DNA of 12,500 nucleotides, from the NCBI GenBank assembly GCA_002005505.1, contig MVGU01001644.1:1-12500 (forward strand). Reading direction: 5' to 3'. Position numbers and translations under genes: made by a program. Below, piece by piece: positions 1-8,665 of the stretch. The notes below the pieces were generated by a model. That model saw only the letters and a list, made by a program, of their open reading frames with translations, made no database searches and was not told where the DNA came from. Within the stretch, counting starts at the first letter, position 1. Every line of letters begins with the position of its first letter. Source of the DNA: Botryococcus braunii (lineage: Eukaryota > Chlorophyta > Trebouxiophyceae).

Positions 1-492
1 TTAGAGTTTGTGTCCTTGGGGCAACTGTGCCCTGTTTGGGCTTCCATGTCCTTGATTTCTCATCCCATCATGCCCTCTGGGCTTGGTAGATGTACTGACC
101 TTTTTCCCTTTGTCTTCTTGGCATCGAAGGCCTTGGAAGGCTGAGGGCTGGGATGTCTTGAAGGTGTTTAAAGGTAAAAGTGAATGTATGAGTCTCAGCC
201 CCCCCCCCCCCCCCGGGTGCCCGAACAGTGGAACAGTGGAATGTTTAGGAATTTTCCAGGTAGAAAGACGGTCTTTCCCATTCTGGCGGTCCACAGCGGT
301 GGGTATGATTTCGAAGCCAGCCTGGCTCAGCCAGGGCTGCCAACCATGACATGTAAGGCACAGGGTGCCTGTGACTAATACTTCACCTTTCCTTTCAGAA
401 AGTACATCTGTGATGTAGCTTGAAACATTTGGGTTATAAAATGCAGAAGGGTTGAACGCTGAATCATTGCTGATGCGCTGGCCTTGCTGCAG
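1..492. other. Upstream stretch with no recognised gene
   Basis: No convincing exon was found here. It is probably intron of the cyclin gene, because the first visible exon begins in the middle of the protein. It contains a run of 16 cytosines at 199-214. Open frames over this run differ between reading frames and resemble no family I know. Confidence 0.5.
199..214. repeat. Poly-C run (16 C)
   Basis: This is an uninterrupted cytosine homopolymer in the upstream non-coding stretch. Runs of this length are prone to length errors in sequencing, so the count is approximate. Confidence 0.95.
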
Positions 493-564
493 AGACTCCA
501 GGGGCTACTGAATCAGGCCGTCATTGCACAAGAAGATGTCGAGAGATATTTTGGCATGCCTCGG
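493..564 (+). CDS. Cyclin T-like gene, first visible exon (N-terminal edge of the cyclin box)
   Basis: This exon encodes 24 residues ending in ERYFGMPR. Joined to the next exon it gives ERYFGMPR-LYEDSPSSRDG, which matches the entry to the cyclin box of plant cyclin T (pattern RWYF, a few residues, then NSPSR.DG). The proposed acceptor is TTGCTGCAG ending at 492 and the donor is GTCAAT at 565; both junctions are phase 0. The donor is not strong, and the reading frame runs on as far as a stop just after 600, so the 3' edge rests mainly on the protein match. An in-frame stop at 460-462 rules out a longer exon on the 5' side. There is no start codon in this frame, so at least one earlier exon must exist, probably upstream of the window. 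Residue numbers in later entries count from the first residue here. Confidence 0.6.
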
Positions 565-1727
565 GTCAATTTGATTATTGCTGCCGCTGTGGGTCGCCAG
601 CTGAGTGGTCGCCGAGTGTGAATTGTAGTTTGAAACATATGGGTTTGGGTCGTTGAAACATCGGACTGGTCTTTCTAGTCCAATTGCAACTTTAAAAGAA
701 GAATTCGCATCCTTGGAAACTTGCATCCGTCCAGCCCAGACGGCATGATCACATCCGCACGATCGGTTGGGGGGGCTAAATAGGATCCGAAGGCGCCAGA
801 GACGGATCAAAAGGCAACAAAATTAAGGGAAGGAAGATTCAGCCCAAGGGGGCTGTGTTTAAGTCAATGCACCCGCCGGATGGCTAATGGGCCTGGAAGG
901 CATCATAAATGAATGAAACCACCGCACATAACCTGGCCCACAAAATGAACTGTTTAAAAGAGACCTATAAGATCTAAAAAATAAACGAGGTTAACGTTCC
1001 TTTAAGAGGTCTCGGTTGATGGCTGCGTGCAAGACAGTTCACCCGCCGGATGGCTAGACGGGCCTGGAAGGCATCAAAAATGACGGAAACCACCGCACAC
1101 AACTTGGCCAACCAAATGAACTGTTAAAAAGAGACCTATAAGAGCTCGAAAAGAAACGAGGGTAATGTTCCTTTAAGAGGTCTCGGTTGGCCACCGAAGC
1201 CCTCGCCCGGATGGCCCCTGCAGTCCCCTTCGCGGTCCCAACCAACCCGGTCCTCTCGTGGGCCGTAGGCTACGGGATTCCGCCTAGGATTAACGGGAAA
1301 CCGAGGACCCCACCAGAGCGGCTCCCTGGCAGGGGGTCTGTCGACGTGCAAACTTGCGCGGAAGCAACCTACCAGTCATAATGCCATTGTTCGCTTTCAT
1401 AAGCAATTCTTATAAAATAATTAGCGGCCTATGTGACCGCTGACCTTTGCAAAGATATTAATTTTCCGGAACCCACCAGTAGTGCTCTTGAAAGCGAGGT
1501 GGTAGATCCGCTTTCAATCAACAAATAGGCGGTAGGAGCCAGCATCAAATTCTTAAATAGGGCACAAGATCGATGGTGATTCTTTTTCTGCCATCTAGCT
1601 CGGTCATTGTAGTGTCCTTCTGTGTGACGGGTGAGGGCGTCTTGGGTTCCTTTCGATACCCAACAGAATGTCCAACCCCCTAGTTATAAAGCCTTATGAT
1701 ATATCCCAAAAGTTTACTCACCGACAG
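565..1727 (+). other. Intron of the cyclin T-like gene
   Basis: This interval is bounded by GTCAAT at 565 and CACCGACAG at 1727. It holds the 170-bp tandem duplication (851-1189), a GC-rich stretch after it (about 1190-1380), and an AT-richer stretch to the acceptor. No further exon was recognised. Short open frames over 1054-1381 on both strands overlap the duplication and the GC-rich stretch and have no family resemblance. Confidence 0.6.
851..1189. repeat. 170-bp tandem duplication, two diverged copies
   Basis: Copy 1 spans about 851-1020 and copy 2 about 1021-1189, directly adjoining. Shared anchors are ACCCGCCGGATGGCT (871 and 1041), GGGCCTGGAAGGCATCA, ACCACCGCACA, AAATGAACTGTT, AGAGACCTATAAGA and CTTTAAGAGGTCTCGGTTG. 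The first 20 bases of each copy are the most diverged. In each copy GAGACCT (960-966; 1131-1137) is followed about 40 bases later by its reverse complement AGGTCTC (1007-1013; 1178-1184), so each copy could form a small stem. The origin of the unit is unknown. No clear tRNA-type box A/box B pair, 5S rRNA match or coding frame was seen. Confidence 0.9.
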
Positions 1728-1837
1728 TTGTACGAGGATTCACCAAGCAGTAGAGACGGAATGTCTCTCGACCAGCAACACTACTGCAGGAGGATGTATG
1801 TTGGGTTAATCCAAGATGCCGGGATGCAATTAAGATT
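1728..1837 (+). CDS. Cyclin T-like gene exon: start of first cyclin fold
   Basis: This exon encodes residues 25-60 plus two bases of codon 61. It carries EDSPSSRDGMS followed by YVGLIQDAGMQLR. These match the conserved cyclin T/K/L block in which a SPSR-DG motif precedes the first helix and a L-I/L-Q-D/E-x-G-M-x-L-R/K segment leads into helix 1. The acceptor is CACCGACAG ending at 1727 (phase 0) and the donor is GTAAGA at 1838 (phase 2). The LIQDAGMQLR wording leans slightly towards cyclin L, while later exons are closer to cyclin T. The frame hits a stop immediately after the donor, as expected for an exon end. Confidence 0.9.
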
Positions 1838-1956
1838 GTAAGACTCCTTTTGGTAACTTTGAAGATTAGTTTGAAGCTATGTCTGGAATTCGTGGCAAAT
1901 TGGCTTTTAATCAGGTCTTCGGAATAAAACAAGTGTTGATAGACCTGTTGTTGCAG

Positions 1957-2038
1957 GCCGCAGGGAACAATCTCCACTGCAATAATGTTCTGCCACCGCT
2001 ACTATGCTGTTAAATCAATGGTGAAGAACGACCGATTT
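1957..2038 (+). CDS. Cyclin T-like gene exon: helices 1-2 of first cyclin fold
   Basis: This exon completes codon 61 and encodes residues 62-88. It includes LPQGTISTAIMFCHRYY and KNDRF. The pattern LPQ-x-TI-x-TAI-x-FCHR followed by KNDR is a hallmark of plant cyclin T (helix 1 into helix 2 of the N-terminal fold). The acceptor is GTTGTTGCAG ending at 1956, in phase 2, which matches the previous donor. The donor is a consensus GTAAGT at 2039 in phase 0. The preceding intron is only 119 bases. The exact phase match with both neighbours is strong independent support for this exon. Confidence 0.94.
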
Positions 2039-2594
2039 GTAAGTATCCATATTATCCACTCCGGCCTTTGTGGCTCCCATAAATGATTGCACGGCTTGTT
2101 TACTATTTGTACTCTCAAATTCCTCATGCTCTGACCCTGAAGTATCACTGATTCATAGTAGAAGCCATCTTTCATTTGCTAAAGTTGCTGTGGACGGTTT
2201 CGGATGTCTTGGTTCAGTTTGACAGGGATTTTGATGTTTCAGACGAAGAGTGCTTGGAGAAAAGGATACAAGAGCGCATGTAGGCTGAGTTTCTCAAGAT
2301 GTGTATAGACTTGAGACATATTGGCGGGGTGGGGATGTGCGGGGGTGCGGTTTGGAAAGAGGAGTGAAGGGGGTGCGGTTTGGAAAGAGGGGATGAGTTA
2401 TTAAAGAATGTCGTTGCCAAATTCCACTGTGCCCAGCTTTGTATTATAAAGCATGGACTCTTCCTATCACTGTAATTGTCGTGAAATTAGCTGGTAGAGC
2501 AGGGTACACTTGCATTTTTTGAATTTCTGCACTTCTCAAAAATTGCTGCTGAGGATTTGAAGGTATGACTAGTGGCACCCACTGTGGGCTATAG
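2039..2594 (+). other. Intron of the cyclin T-like gene
   Basis: This interval is bounded by GTAAGT at 2039 and GGGCTATAG at 2594. It contains a short direct duplication at 2341-2390. An open stretch around 2180-2280 (ending DVSDEECLEKRIQERM before a stop) has a coding-like look but no usable donor. The flanking exons already join in phase without it. Confidence 0.85.
2341..2390. repeat. Short direct repeat, 22 bp, period 28
   Basis: The 22-base unit starting GGGGGTGCGGTTTGG occurs at 2341-2362 and again at 2369-2390 with no mismatch, separated by AGTGAA. It is intronic. Confidence 0.93.
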
Positions 2595-2729
2595 ATCATG
2601 GCAACGGCATCTTTATTCCTTGCTGGAAAGGCAGATGAGACCCCCAAAGCACTGAGGGATGTCATGAAAGCCTGCTTTGAAGTCCGGTACAGCAGGCGCC
2701 CCAAGGAATTGGAGAAACTGGCAGATGCG
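2595..2729 (+). CDS. Cyclin T-like gene exon: CDK-contact helix of first cyclin fold
   Basis: This exon encodes residues 89-133 and begins IMATASLFLAGKADETPKAL. It is the helix 3 block of cyclins. The lysine of LAGK (residue 100) and the following acidic residues correspond to the KVEE signature that contacts the CDK. Here the valine-glutamate is replaced by alanine-aspartate (K-A-D-E), a conservative departure. RDVMKACFEVRY follows, matching the plant LRDVI segment, and then a lysine- and glutamate-rich linker. The acceptor is GGGCTATAG ending at 2594 and the donor is GTGAGA at 2730, both phase 0. The two preceding exons read directly into it as KNDRF-IMATASLFLAGK. Confidence 0.93.
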
Positions 2730-3869
2730 GTGAGAGTACTAGCTGCCATTCCTTGGACTTGAAATTGATAGCATTCCGTCAAGAATTTGTAGGGAGATAA
2801 GAAGAGAGCACAGAATCAATAATATTAGATGCCCACAGAAACTTTTACTTGTTCCAGTCCTGGGAATTTACAGTGACCGGACTACACTTTGTTTTGTTTA
2901 GGGCACACAAGGCGACTGAGTAAATAATCAATCTTTACCAGTTTGCCAGTTACCAGTTTGTGGCCGTCCCTTGGTCAGTTTTCAAGTAATGCTGTGGGTT
3001 CTATTCACGGCCAGAGCGGGGCACTGAAGGAAAGTCCAGAACTGCGTGTACCCTCTTCACAGTCATTCTGGGGGAACCGTTACAGGTTACAGGTTCCTGT
3101 TCTGACTCTTTGACTCAGGAGTGCCTTCAACCTCAATGCTTGCTGATGAATTAACACGAGCAAAATAGGAATGGGTATCTCAGTTGCCAGTAAGCCGTAA
3201 GTTTGCTGAATCACTGCAGTTTAACCTCACAAGCCATGTAGTGGATGTTGCATGATGGTAATGTGGTTCATTGCTCTACTTCACATGCCTGTTGGGGGGA
3301 GGTCCACTGGGTTACCAAGGCACAGTAAACTGAGTTTGAATCATCTTTACGTTAGGTGTCAGAAGGCAATTATAAATCAGCAAGAGGTTTTGCCTGTGCG
3401 CAAGGATGTGTCCTGCAAAGCACTGGACAGTCCAGGAGGTGTGGAGCAAATGAGAGGAGGGGCGAGAAGAGAAAAAGGTTGGGGGGGGGGGGGAGGGGGG
3501 AGCATTGAAATGCTCTTAACTGGAGGGCAGGGCAGAGCTGTGATTTGTAAGTCAATCTTGCAGGTGCTTTGGTTTTAGGCTGCGGCGAATCCTTCTGCAG
3601 GCTTGGAGAGATAAGGTCTCTGTGGGGTTTCAACACTGTCCGCAGTTTCGGGAACTGGGCCTCTAGCTGGGTGCTTCATACTAGTTAGACTTCTGCATCA
3701 GTCACGCGGTTGTACTGCTGACCTTTTTGATCCTGTTCCTTGGCCCCTTCTACTGAGCTGGTGGGGCAGTTGTACATCATGGAGTGGCTGGGGGTCGTTT
3801 GCACCAGCCACTGGGCTATAGGATGATATTATTGGCCAAATTACATTAACATGAGTTCGGGATGGGCAG
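2730..3869 (+). other. Intron of the cyclin T-like gene
   Basis: This interval is bounded by GTGAGA at 2730 and GATGGGCAG at 3869. It contains G13-A-G6 at 3481-3500. The plus-strand open frame at 3252-3578 and the minus-strand frame at 3370-3636 cross this G run and resemble no known family. The protein reads continuously across the flanking exons (ADA-GVMDLL), so no exon is needed here. Confidence 0.85.
3481..3500. repeat. Poly-G tract G13-A-G6
   Basis: Guanine homopolymer with one A interruption, inside an intron of the cyclin gene. Confidence 0.95.
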
Positions 3870-4066
3870 GGTGTAATGGATCTGCTGAGGGAGCGTATCG
3901 TTGTGGGGGAGCGGGCTTTGGTCTATGCGATCAACTTCGACTTCAATGTGCGGCACCCGTATAAGGTTGCTATGCAGGTCATAGATCACTTCAAGCTGCA
4001 CATACTCCCTGATTTGCCTCCGGATGTCAAGTTGCAGCAGGTTGTGTGGAACATGATTAATGACAG
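3870..4066 (+). CDS. Cyclin T-like gene exon: end of first fold and start of second fold
   Basis: This exon encodes residues 134-198 plus two bases of codon 199. It contains [18 protein letters not shown] followed by NVRHPYK. That matches the cyclin T block ending in FDLNV-HPYK, and Glu147 of GER is in the position of the conserved CDK-contacting glutamate. It continues with [18 protein letters not shown] and VVWNMIND, equivalent to the VAWNFVND entry to the second cyclin fold. The ILPDLPPD stretch looks like an insertion of about seven residues relative to land-plant cyclin T. The acceptor is GATGGGCAG ending at 3869 (phase 0) and the donor is GTATTG at 4067 (phase 2). A methionine at 3876 is internal to the protein, not a start. 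Confidence 0.94.
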
Positions 4067-4119
4067 GTATTGTCCTCCATACCTAATCCCTTACTCTTGC
4101 AGGGCCGCGCGGTTGCGCG

Positions 4120-4121
<2 letters not shown>

Positions 4122-4177
<56 letters not shown>

Positions 4178-4187
4178 GGGAGGGGGT

Positions 4188-4270
<83 letters not shown>
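4122..4270. repeat. Two (TG)n blocks in a short intron
   Basis: Nearly pure TG repeats run from 4122 to about 4174 and from 4192 to about 4269. They are separated by a short spacer (TTTGGGGAGGGGGTTGCAG). They fill a large share of the 364-base intron between donor 4067 and acceptor 4431. Open frames in several directions across this tract (poly Val-Cys or His-Thr) are artefacts of the dinucleotide. Confidence 0.97.
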
Positions 4271-4272
<2 letters not shown>

Positions 4273-4430
4273 GGTGGGGGGTGGGATGTGAGCTGGTGGG
4301 AGGAGAGGTAGGGTGATACAACAGACAGACCGCTTGTGGATTAAGTAATATGAAAGCGCAGGGAAGGGTTTAGCCAAGGTGCTGACGGATAGTAACAGCT
4401 TGTGACTGTTAGGAGTTTGCATGGATGCAG

Positions 4431-4582
4431 CTACAGAAGCCTCTTGGCTTTGGAGTACACTGCCGAAGACCTTGGGGTAGCACTTACCTTTTTTGCTCTC
4501 CAACTCCTACGTGTCAGACCTCCCTTAATTGGGAACATGCAGTGGTGGGACACGCTTGGCGTCTCTGCAAACACAATTGGCG
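4431..4582 (+). CDS. Cyclin T-like gene exon: second cyclin fold
   Basis: This exon completes Ser199 and encodes residues 200-249 plus one base of codon 250. The order of motifs is [18 protein letters not shown], then [13 protein letters not shown], then [15 protein letters not shown]. This follows the cyclin T second fold (LRTSL-L-x-F, helix with A-G-A-I-F-A-x-K/L, a P-rich turn, then the WW pair before the last helices). The tryptophan pair lies at residues 237-238. The acceptor is GGATGCAG ending at 4430 and the donor is GTACGC at 4583, with phases 2 and 1 matching the neighbours. The upstream intron is only 364 bases, and a large part of it is TG repeat. Confidence 0.94.
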
Positions 4583-4698
4583 GTACGCTCTTTGTTGCTC
4601 CTTCTCCCGGTGGCATTGCATGTTTCATAGATCTTTCCTGTCAAAAGTTGTACAGTATTTCCCGTGCATTGTGATGTCACCCGCATTCCGAAGGCCTG

Positions 4699-4999
<301 letters not shown>

Positions 5000-5016
5000 T
5001 GTGTGTGTATGTGTGT

Positions 5017-5048
<32 letters not shown>

Positions 5049-5049
5049 T
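5000..5049. repeat. (TG)n block with interruptions
   Basis: A TG dinucleotide array with single-base interruptions (TAT and TCT). It directly follows the polypyrimidine tract and continues into a TGCGCG-rich stretch to about 5073. Confidence 0.95.
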
Positions 5050-5193
5050 GTGCGCGTGTGCGTGCGTGCGCGAACCACTGTCGGGCATGATGTGTATGTG
5101 TGTGGCTGTAACACATGGTGTTGTATACCTGAATGTGTATAGATTTGTGTCTTGGTATCAATGCATCCCTAAGTGCTGGCAGCCCTCTCCCCT

Positions 5194-5206
5194 CCCCCCC
5201 CCCCCC
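5194..5206. repeat. Poly-C run (13 C)
   Basis: Cytosine homopolymer followed by ACCC, inside the same intron. Confidence 0.93.
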
Positions 5207-5424
5207 ACCCTCCGAGCTTCCAAGGAATCCGTATTTGGAATCGATGGACCATCTGCAATGATAACACCGTTTGAGGGAGTAGATTTCGAAAATGTATAGC
5301 CAATCAGCATCAATATCGGCAATCACCATTATCTTTCGAAAAGAGAGGGCTGCCCGTGCAACATAGAACGATCCTCTCCCGAAGAAGCCCTACAATACCT
5401 ATCTCCCCGCACTTCTCTCCACCA

Positions 5425-5763
<339 letters not shown>

Positions 5764-5936
5764 GGGGGTGGGGAAGGTCGAGGAGGAAAGGTCGAAGTGC
5801 AAAGATGAAGCACCGCCAGGAACACAGATGAGAAGTCATGGCTGTCAAGTCAGTCATGATGTGCTGTTTAAGGAAGAGGTTAAACTATGGTGGTTCCTCC
5901 ACTTGTTATGGTCACGGGTATATGCCTGGTGTGCAG

Positions 5937-6100
5937 AAATAGGAGATGCAATGGTGGATCTCTATCAGAATTCTCAGAAGTTGATGGAACAAGTCGCTGC
6001 CGGGCGGCAACCTGGGCCAGTCTCTTCCCCTGCCCCACATTCCAATGATGCGTTGCCCGCCTCGAGTGCACGCCAACTTTCTGACAGCCGGCCATCGGAG
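5937..6100 (+). CDS. Cyclin T-like gene exon: last cyclin helix and start of the tail
   Basis: This exon completes Glu250 and encodes residues 251-304. EIGDAMVDLYQNSQKLMEQ corresponds to the final helix of the cyclin T core (QLEEVSNQMLELYEQN in plants). A proline- and serine-rich tail follows. The acceptor is GTGTGCAG ending at 5936, in phase 1, matching the previous donor. The 3' edge is uncertain. GTTCTC at 6101 and GTACAA at 6122 are both possible donors and both leave phase 0. If neither is used, the frame stops at 6146-6148 and this would be the last exon, giving a short protein ending in ELATI. Phase 0 fits the candidate last exon at 10360. Confidence 0.85.
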
Positions 6101-6341
6101 GTTCTCCCCATCAAACTCTTCGTACAATCAGAGCTAGCAACCATTTAAAGCTGCCTCTCCCTCATGCCTTCATGCTCCATTCACATTTTTTACCCCAGAT
6201 GTACTTCCGTCCCTGGCCTCATTAGTCTATCCCTCTCCTTCGTTCCCCAAGGTCGTGCAAGCCTTTGCTTAAGGGCAGAAGCGTGGGCCACTGGTCGGAC
6301 ACAGCCACACATGCTGCTCCAACCACACAGGTTTGGGGAAG

Positions 6342-6366
6342 CCCCCCCCCCTTCTCTCCCCCCCCC

Positions 6367-6461
<95 letters not shown>
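6342..6461. repeat. Poly-C and (CT)n tract
   Basis: C10 at 6342-6351 is followed by TTCTCT, then C11 at 6358-6368, then a pure CT dinucleotide array from about 6370 to 6460 ending in TTTTAG. Open frames in both directions here (poly Ser-Leu or Arg-Glu) come from the repeat. Confidence 0.96.
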
Positions 6462-6464
<3 letters not shown>

Positions 6465-6853
6465 GCCCAGCATATCCTGGGCTCAGTTGCAAACGTGGTT
6501 GATTAGCTTGGGCTTCGTGTCCCATGCCTGATCATATTCACTGAAGTCTTTTCCCCCTCGTGGAGGGCCTGTATTTTCTGGATTGCCTTTTTTATAGACT
6601 TTTGACAGGTTGCTGGTAGTAACACGTTTTCCTCAGCAGGCGTGCTGGATAGATATAGCAATCAAGAGATACATGCTACATAAGCAGAAGGGAATTCAGG
6701 GGGTGATATGCATGGGATGGCGCCTTAAAATCTATGTCCTATGCAAATAAGACTGGGGGAGGATAGTAGCCCATCCTGTGGTCAGGCAGGCTCCACCAGG
6801 ATGGAGATGGATTCCACTTAAAAGGGGTTCCGGGTTCACTGGCTGCTATTGGG

Positions 6854-8362
6854 ATGGTGTGTGAGAAGGATGGTTACACTTATGGGAGCACCCTGGATAC
6901 TGATATGGGCACCACGCAGATTGATATGGGCCCCCGCCGGCCCTGTCCACCTAAAAGTCTGGAGACGGACGTTTGGTTATCGACTTCAAAATGCTTTGGC
7001 CGCCCCTCAAATTCAAATTTGAGCATTATTGTACCTCCTGATCTAGAATTCTCTGGAATAAGCGTCAAGTCAGGTTCACCAGTGAGTGGCAGACCCAGGA
7101 AGCGACATAGTGGCCTGTCTCTAGCTCCTCACCTACACTTTGTTGAAAGCAGCATCAGGCCGACAGGTTCAAGATTGATTGGCAGCACCGCAGAGACTCA
7201 CATAGGCCCCTCTCGACCTCCTCACCCAGAGTATATTGGAATGAGCGTCAGGCTGTCAGGTTCAAGACTGATTGGCAGCACCACGGAGGCTAGTAGGGGC
7301 CCCTATATACCTCCTCACCCAGAGTCTATTGGAACCAGCGTCAGGCCTTCAGATCTTAGACTGATTGGCAGCACCTCGGAGATTAACATGGGCCCCTCTC
7401 TACCTCTTCAGCCAGAGTTTGTTGGTACCAGCGTCAGGCCGTCACGTCTTAGACTGGTTGGCAGTACCAGGGAGACTAATAGGGGCCCCGCTCTACCTCC
7501 TCACCCAGAGTTTTTTGGAACCAGCGTCAGGCCGTCAGGTTCAAGACTGATTGGCAGCATCAGGAACACTAACTGGGGGCCCTCTCTTCCTCACCCGGAG
7601 TACTTTGGAACCAGCGTAAGGCCGTCAGGTACAAGACTGATGGGCAGCATCACGGAGACTAATATGGGGCTCCCTATGCGCACCCCACTCAGAGGTTTGG
7701 AGACCAACACTTGGCCATCAGGCTCAAGACATACTGATGGCACTACGCTGCCTGGTATGGGGCTCCCTATGAACGCTCCACTTGGAGCCTGGGAGACCAA
7801 CGCTTGGCCTTCAGGTTTAAGACATATTAGTAGCAATATGGTGCCTGTTATGGGGCTCCCTACGAGTGGTCCATTTGGAGATTTGGAGAGCAACCATGGG
7901 CCATCAGGCTCAAGACATATTGGCAGCACTACGCTGCCTAATATGGGGCTCCCTATCCACGCTCCATTTGGAGGTTTGGAGACCAACACTTGGCCGTCAG
8001 GTTCAAGACATATAGGTGGCACGATGGTGCCTGGTATGGGGCTCCCTACGAGTGGTCCACTTGCAGGTTTGGAGTCCAACACTCTTTTGTCACATTCAGT
8101 ACGTATTTGCAGCACCACGGCGCCTTATGTGGGGCTCTCTAGGCATGGTGCACTTGGAGGTTTGGATGCCACCACTCAGTTGTCCCATTCAACATGTAAC
8201 GGCAGCACCACGATGCCTAATATGGGGTTCCCTCCTCGCGGTCCACTTGGAGGTTTGGAGACAAACACTTGTGTGTCAGGTTCAGGACATATTAACAGCA
8301 CCACCGATATTAATATGGGCCCGCTTTTACTTCCTCACTTGCAGTTATGGAACCAGCGCTAG
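6854..8362 (+). CDS. Long open frame over the 93-bp array; coding status uncertain
   Basis: The frame gives 502 codons from an ATG at 6854 to TAG at 8360-8362, and is open back to 6770 after an in-frame stop at 6767-6769. It has no signal peptide, membrane segment or known domain, and consists almost wholly of 31-residue repeats rich in G, S, P and R. Because the period is a multiple of three, an ancestral stop-free unit would stay open cheaply, so length alone is weak evidence. Diverged units that all lack stops and nearly all keep the 93-base length argue mildly for translation at some time. Frequent amino-acid-changing differences argue against strong constraint. It could be an alternative exon of the cyclin gene (phase 0 is possible), an independent gene or non-coding. 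Confidence 0.3.
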   Translation: MVCEKDGYTYGSTLDTDMGTTQIDMGPRRPCPPKSLETDVWLSTSKCFGRPSNSNLSIIVPPDLEFSGISVKSGSPVSGRPRKRHSGLSLAPHLHFVESSIRPTGSRLIGSTAETHIGPSRPPHPEYIGMSVRLSGSRLIGSTTEASRGPYIPPHPESIGTSVRPSDLRLIGSTSEINMGPSLPLQPEFVGTSVRPSRLRLVGSTRETNRGPALPPHPEFFGTSVRPSGSRLIGSIRNTNWGPSLPHPEYFGTSVRPSGTRLMGSITETNMGLPMRTPLRGLETNTWPSGSRHTDGTTLPGMGLPMNAPLGAWETNAWPSGLRHISSNMVPVMGLPTSGPFGDLESNHGPSGSRHIGSTTLPNMGLPIHAPFGGLETNTWPSGSRHIGGTMVPGMGLPTSGPLAGLESNTLLSHSVRICSTTAPYVGLSRHGALGGLDATTQLSHSTCNGSTTMPNMGFPPRGPLGGLETNTCVSGSGHINSTTDINMGPLLLPHLQLWNQR

Positions 8363-8645
8363 GTTGTTAGATCCATGGCATATCCTCCCCCCCCTCCCCC
8401 TGGCGGGGAAGACTCTTATGGGCCCCCTCAACCCAGGGACCTCGCGGTTTGCATAGCACTGTCTGGGCCAAGGTGTAATGTCCGCCCTTCCGACACTGAT
8501 GGGCACCCCTTTACCCTTACCTCTAGAGGCTGGGAGACCCGCACCAGTTTGTCAGGTCCAAGGCATGATGGCGTCCGCTTAGAGTCGATCTGGGGACCCG
8601 CTCACAGTATCGTGAGGCATCTCATGACTGGGAGGCCCACCCCAA
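6884..8645 (+). repeat. 93-bp tandem array, about 19 diverged units (31-residue periodicity)
   Basis: Read on the plus strand, units are 31 codons long. Boundaries on the GS-R motif are 7166, 7259, 7352, 7445, 7538 (90 bases), 7628, 7721, 7814, 7907, 8000, 8093, 8186 and 8279. More diverged units lie before (6884, 6980, 7073) and after (to about 8645). Two subfamilies are visible. Type A, units from 7073 to 7627, reads GSRLIGSTTE...GPSLPPHPEFFGTSVRPS. Type B, units from 7721 to 8278, reads GSRHIG...MGLP....PLGGLETNTWPS. The unit at 7628-7720 begins as type A and ends as type B. Many unit-to-unit differences change amino acids. Confidence 0.93.
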
Positions 8646-8665
8646 TTTTGCACCAGTGTTTATAG
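8363..8665 (+). pseudogene. Frame-shifted continuation of the 93-bp array
   Basis: Repeat similarity continues past the TAG at 8360. Compared with earlier units (CACCCAGAGTTTTTTGGAACC), the last unit reads CACTTGCAGTTATGGAACC, two bases shorter. This shifts the frame and creates the stop. The original repeat frame then runs GTSARLLDPWH through a C-rich stretch (8385-8401). From about 8445 the repeat sense is back in the first frame (ALSGPRCNV, then GWETRTSLSGPRHDG) until TAG at 8663-8665. Either the array decayed here or indels were introduced at the C runs during sequencing. Confidence 0.5.

Noticed and set aside
851..1189. Reading the 170-bp repeat as tRNA-derived SINE or 5S rRNA genes
   Set aside because: No convincing box A/box B pair, cloverleaf or 5S core motif could be found in either copy.
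1187..1381. GC-rich open frame after the 170-bp duplication
   Set aside because: 64 codons, open on both strands because of base composition, overlapping the repeat edge, with no family resemblance.
2180..2282. Possible extra exon ending DVSDEECLEKRIQERM
   Set aside because: No suitable donor follows before the stop, and the exons at 1957 and 2595 already join in phase with a continuous cyclin alignment.
4123..4316. Open frames of poly Val-Cys and His-Thr over the TG tracts
   Set aside because: They are direct products of a dinucleotide repeat and lie in an intron bounded by two strongly supported exons.
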